Assembly: GCA_049670505.1 (NCBI GenBank)
Contig: JBATTK010000033.1
Coordinates: forward strand, 1 to 44,966
Direction: 5' to 3'
From: JBATTK01 sp049670505
Lineage (GTDB): Bacteria; Bacteroidota; Bacteroidia; Flavobacteriales; Flavobacteriaceae
Length of the DNA: 44,966 nucleotides
Positions 42,426 to 44,966 of the stretch are shown one piece after another. The translations under genes and the position numbers were made by a program. The notes under the pieces were generated by a model. It saw only the letters and a list, made by a program, of their open reading frames with translations, did not search any database and was not told the DNA's origin. Numbering within the stretch: position 1 is the stretch's first letter; each line of letters starts with the position of its first letter.

Positions 42426-42860
42426 ATGAAGTATTTTGCCCTAGTAATTTCGTTCTTTTTTTCATTTGGTCTTTTTGCACAGGACTGGAAGAAGACTTAT
42501 GCAGAGGCACTTACCCATGCCAAAGGTGAGGACAAACCTATTATTCTAGTCTTTTCCGGATCAGATTGGTGTGCGCCCTGCAAAAAGTTGGAAAGGAATA
42601 TTTGGCAATCCGAGGAGTTCAAGTCCTACGCCATAGCGAATTATGTGCTCTACAATGCGGATTTTCCCAGAAAGAAAGCCAATAAGCTTCCCGTAGAAAA
42701 GGCAGTAGTAAACAAACAACTAGCCGCGGTCTATAATCCAAAAGGTCATTTTCCCTTGGTGGTAGTCTTGGATAGGCAAGAGAAAATCTTAGGGAAGGCC
42801 AGTTACGAAAAAGTATCTCCTACCAAGTATATAGCGCTTTTAAATTCCTTTATAAAGTGA
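42426..42860 (+). CDS. Thioredoxin-fold protein (DsbD-gamma or Thiol-disulfide type)
   Basis: This 144-aa secreted protein has a signal peptide (about 1-18, ending GLFAQ) and a thioredoxin fold with active site WCAPC (Cys49, Cys52), preceded by PIILVFSGSD and followed by KKLERNIW. The cis-Pro loop is FPLVVVLD. This type is close to the C-terminal domain of DsbD. It overlaps the ApbE gene by 4 nt (GTGA) and is likely to reduce a periplasmic partner in the same cluster, possibly the DUF4266 lipoprotein, which ends in two Cys. Confidence 0.9.
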   Translation: MKYFALVISFFFSFGLFAQDWKKTYAEALTHAKGEDKPIILVFSGSDWCAPCKKLERNIWQSEEFKSYAIANYVLYNADFPRKKANKLPVEKAVVNKQLAAVYNPKGHFPLVVVLDRQEKILGKASYEKVSPTKYIALLNSFIK

Positions 42861-43849
42861 GATTGACGGTTTTCCTGTGTTTTGTTTTTTTTGGCCTTAT
42901 AAATTATGGCCAAGATAGTTATGTCACTGTTCATCGAAAGATGAAACTGATGGGAAGCCGTTTCGAGATTACCGTAGTGGCTGCCAATGAGGAAATAGGA
43001 TATATCAATATCCAGGAAGCCGTTGCCGAAATCAATCGGATAGAAAAAATAATATCCTCGTGGGATCAGGCATCGGAAACATCGCTCATCAATAAAAATG
43101 CAGGCATCAAACCGGTAAAAGTCAGTTTGGAGCTTTTTAAATTAATAGAACGTGCCAAACAAATTTCCGAAATAACCGATGGTGCTTTTGATATTTCCTA
43201 TGCCTCCATGGATAAAGTTTGGAAATTTGATGGCTCCATGAAATATCCGCCCAAAGCAACGGAGATCAAAAAATCCATAGCCAAAGTAGGGTATAAAAAG
43301 ATTATACTTAACAATGACGAACGCACGGTCTTTCTAAAACAGAAGGGCATGAAAATAGGTTTTGGCGCCATTGGTAAGGGGTATGCCGCCGATAAGGCCA
43401 AAGAGCTTTTGGTTTCCAAACAGGTACGCGCAGGTATTATCAATGCATCCGGCGACCTCACCACCTGGGGTACCAAGACAAGTGGTGAAAAATGGCTGAT
43501 CGGAATTGCAAATCCACTTAGTAAGGATAAGATATTTTCTTGGTTGCCCATAGTAGAATCCTCGGCCGCAACTTCGGGCAATTATGAAAAGTATGTTACT
43601 TTCAACGGTAAAAAGCATTCACACATTATAGACCCTAGAACTGGTTACCCCGCAACTGGCGTGAACAGCGTTTCTATTTTTTCCAAAAGTGCGGAACTTT
43701 GCGACGCTTTGGCCACGTCTGTTTCTATAATGGGCAAGGATACCGGTATGGCACTTATAAACCAGCTTAGGGGTACGGAAGTGATTATTGTTGATAGTAA
43801 TAATAAGATCCACAAAAGCAATGGCATTATATTCGATAATAATCAATAA
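42857..43849 (+). CDS. apbE: FAD:protein FMN transferase (ApbE)
   Basis: This 330-aa enzyme attaches FMN through a phosphodiester bond to a Thr or Ser of a target protein, using FAD and Mg2+. The signal peptide is about 1-18 (ending INYGQ). Family motifs are present: MGSRFEITV near the start, GFGAIGKGYAADKA, INASGDLTTWG and HIIDPRTGYPATGVNSVSI, containing the FAD- and metal-binding residues. The GTG start at 42857 overlaps the thioredoxin-fold stop. Its target is presumably encoded close by; no FMN_bind domain protein is seen in this window, which makes the following DUF genes of interest. Confidence 0.94.
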   Translation: MRLTVFLCFVFFGLINYGQDSYVTVHRKMKLMGSRFEITVVAANEEIGYINIQEAVAEINRIEKIISSWDQASETSLINKNAGIKPVKVSLELFKLIERAKQISEITDGAFDISYASMDKVWKFDGSMKYPPKATEIKKSIAKVGYKKIILNNDERTVFLKQKGMKIGFGAIGKGYAADKAKELLVSKQVRAGIINASGDLTTWGTKTSGEKWLIGIANPLSKDKIFSWLPIVESSAATSGNYEKYVTFNGKKHSHIIDPRTGYPATGVNSVSIFSKSAELCDALATSVSIMGKDTGMALINQLRGTEVIIVDSNNKIHKSNGIIFDNNQ

Positions 43850-43858
43850 TTTAGGGCT

Positions 43859-44068
43859 ATGAAAAAATTGTTCCTACTATTATTTTTAATTGTGTTTTGT
43901 ACATCTTGTGTGGCGGTAAGGGAATATGAAAAGGTGTATATCAATGATGTGGAAATGCAATTATCGGCCAAAGGCATTGAACGGTTTGAGACCAATTTTC
44001 AAATCTATAGGGAAGCAGCTTCCGGAGCCAATGGTGGTAAAACAGGTGGTGGCTGTGGCTGTAATTAA
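43859..44068 (+). CDS. DUF4266 lipoprotein
   Basis: This 69-aa protein has a lipoprotein signal with Cys17 (FCTSC) and a mature part of about 52 residues: VAVREYEKVYINDVEMQLS, then a helical stretch, and a flexible end EAASGANGGKTGGGCGCN. The two C-terminal cysteines in GCGC could bind a metal or a heme-like group or form a disulfide. It starts 9 nt after ApbE and is followed by a DUF3570 gene, the normal partner of this family. The role is unknown. Confidence 0.88.
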   Translation: MKKLFLLLFLIVFCTSCVAVREYEKVYINDVEMQLSAKGIERFETNFQIYREAASGANGGKTGGGCGCN

Positions 44069-44199
44069 CAAGGTTTAAAATACCTAAAACAGTTATATAA
44101 TTTGTTATTAGGTAGATATCCAATTTAAAATAACGTTCGTAAACCGAATTAATTGACCGACAATTTAACCAAATACCGAACTAAAATGTGTAGCGTCCA

Positions 44200-44966
44200 T
44201 TGAAAAAGCCGATTTTTTTATTGTTTTCGATGATTTCATGCGTTTGCTTTTCCCAAGCAGGTGCCAGTAGCTATACAAAAAGAGTCTTGGAAGCAGCGGA
44301 AGTAGATCTGTTGTTCAGTTATTATGATCAGGAAGGGCAAAATGCCGCGGTAACCGGTGGAGAAGGGACAGAAGAACTTACGGATGCTACTTCCAGTATC
44401 GTTGTGAAAATACCCATGAACGAAAATGATATATTAACTGTAGATGTCGGTATATCCGCCTATACCTCCGCATCATCCAGCAATGTAAATCCTTTGGATG
44501 GAAATGCCAATGACCCTGTTAGTCCTTTCATAGCTTCCTCCGGGGCATCCAGAACAGATGAGCTAGCCTATTTTAAACCTTCGTACCAACACAGTTCGGA
44601 AGATCGCAATACCATATGGAACGTCAATGCATACATTTCTAACGAGTACGACTATTTTTCCCTTGGCTTTGGAGCAGGTTACACCCGTTTGTTCAATGAA
44701 AAAAATACAGAGATAAGTGTTAGTGGCCAAATATATCTGGATAAGTGGAATTCGCAATATCCCATAGAATTAAGGGGTGTCTTTTTTGATGATCGTGTAA
44801 CCGGAAACGGCACCTATGCCCCTGAGTTTTCCGAATTCGAGGACGAAAGTCGTAATTCGTATGCGCTGTCCTTAAGTTTCTCTCAAATCCTGACGAACAA
44901 ATTACAAGCATCTTTGTTTCTGGATATAGTTTCCCAGAATGGTTTGCTAAGTACGCCCTTTCAAAG
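44200..44966 (+). CDS. DUF3570 protein (partial, runs off the window)
   Basis: A TTG at 44200 opens a frame that stays open to the window edge. The start gives a clear signal peptide (KKPIFLLFSMISCVCFSQA), which an ATG at 44230 would lose. The mature part follows the outer-membrane beta-strand pattern of DUF3570: AAEVDLLFSYYDQEG, EYDYFSLGFGAGYTRLFN, ISVSGQIYLDKW. An SGAS sequence at residues 114-117 matches part of the FMN-attachment motif of ApbE substrates. DUF3570 and DUF4266 genes are usual neighbours. It is probably an outer-membrane beta-barrel or beta-sandwich component of the redox cluster. Confidence 0.85.
   Translation, partial: MKKPIFLLFSMISCVCFSQAGASSYTKRVLEAAEVDLLFSYYDQEGQNAAVTGGEGTEELTDATSSIVVKIPMNENDILTVDVGISAYTSASSSNVNPLDGNANDPVSPFIASSGASRTDELAYFKPSYQHSSEDRNTIWNVNAYISNEYDYFSLGFGAGYTRLFNEKNTEISVSGQIYLDKWNSQYPIELRGVFFDDRVTGNGTYAPEFSEFEDESRNSYALSLSFSQILTNKLQASLFLDIVSQNGLLSTPFQ

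Noticed and set aside
1..44966. CRISPR arrays, rRNA genes, complete insertion sequences or prophage genes
   Set aside because: None seen: no regularly spaced direct repeats with spacers, no rRNA signatures, no transposase, integrase or phage structural genes.

Overview
This window looks like a chromosomal stretch from a marine-type member of the Flavobacteriaceae (Bacteroidota), in the neighbourhood of Zobellia, Maribacter or Arenibacter. The signs are C-terminal type IX secretion (T9SS) sorting domains, many lipoproteins with a Cys near residues 16-26, a type III glutamine synthetase, A-rich rather than Shine-Dalgarno leaders, a few TAnnTTTG-type promoter boxes, and typical families such as DUF4266, DUF3570, DUF2846, HEIGH M57 peptidases and YeeE/YedE pairs. 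Genus is inference only.

Region by region. 1-4.9 kb: the end of a beta-glucan (laminarin-like) utilisation cluster, with the tail of a glycan-binding-type protein, a GH16 lipoprotein, a sugar-porter MFS transporter and a GH2-type TIM-barrel lipoprotein. 4.9-8.9 kb: divergent secreted S8 and M57 peptidases. 9.0-12.0 kb: a split YeeE/YedE sulfur-compound transporter, a small lipoprotein, and DUF3052, VOC and DUF1801 genes. 12.1-17.4 kb: one very large secreted repeat protein (GLUG, InlB-type and carboxypeptidase-regulatory-like repeats plus a T9SS tail), cut in two by an in-frame TAA. 17.4-24.6 kb: two class C-type serine hydrolases, a secreted lectin-like protein, a divergent membrane-anchored presumptive DNA-binding sensor, and a C45 acyltransferase-like enzyme. 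The 17.4-17.9 kb gap holds a decayed copy of the C45/serine-hydrolase junction found intact at 22.7-23.1 kb.

24.6-28.2 kb: a nested inverted-repeat element, then a secreted DUF2846 protein, an ECF sigma factor and a membrane protein that joins an anti-sigma-like N-terminus to a second DUF2846 domain; then a Crp/Fnr regulator with a DoxX protein. 28.4-35.3 kb: an amidohydrolase, a second Crp/Fnr regulator with a TauD-type dioxygenase, a minus-strand operon (CGNR zinc-finger protein, frameshifted GNAT, ATP-grasp-like protein, aldo/keto reductase) and tRNA-Arg(ACG). 35.3-36.1 kb: a 50-aa conserved-looking protein and a possible 20-aa hydrophobic peptide.

36.1-45.0 kb is more housekeeping-like: a Na+/Ca2+ antiporter, divergent GSII and GSIII glutamine synthetases, purM, then an envelope redox cluster (Rieske protein, thioredoxin-fold protein, ApbE flavin transferase, DUF4266 lipoprotein, DUF3570 protein) that runs off the end.

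The best candidates for undescribed biology are the ApbE/DUF4266/DUF3570/Rieske/thioredoxin cluster, the sigma/anti-sigma/DUF2846 cassette, and the membrane regulator paired with a lectin-like secreted protein. There is also clear evidence of decay and rearrangement: an in-frame stop, a fossil duplication, a multiply frameshifted GNAT gene, and a short repeat at three gene ends.
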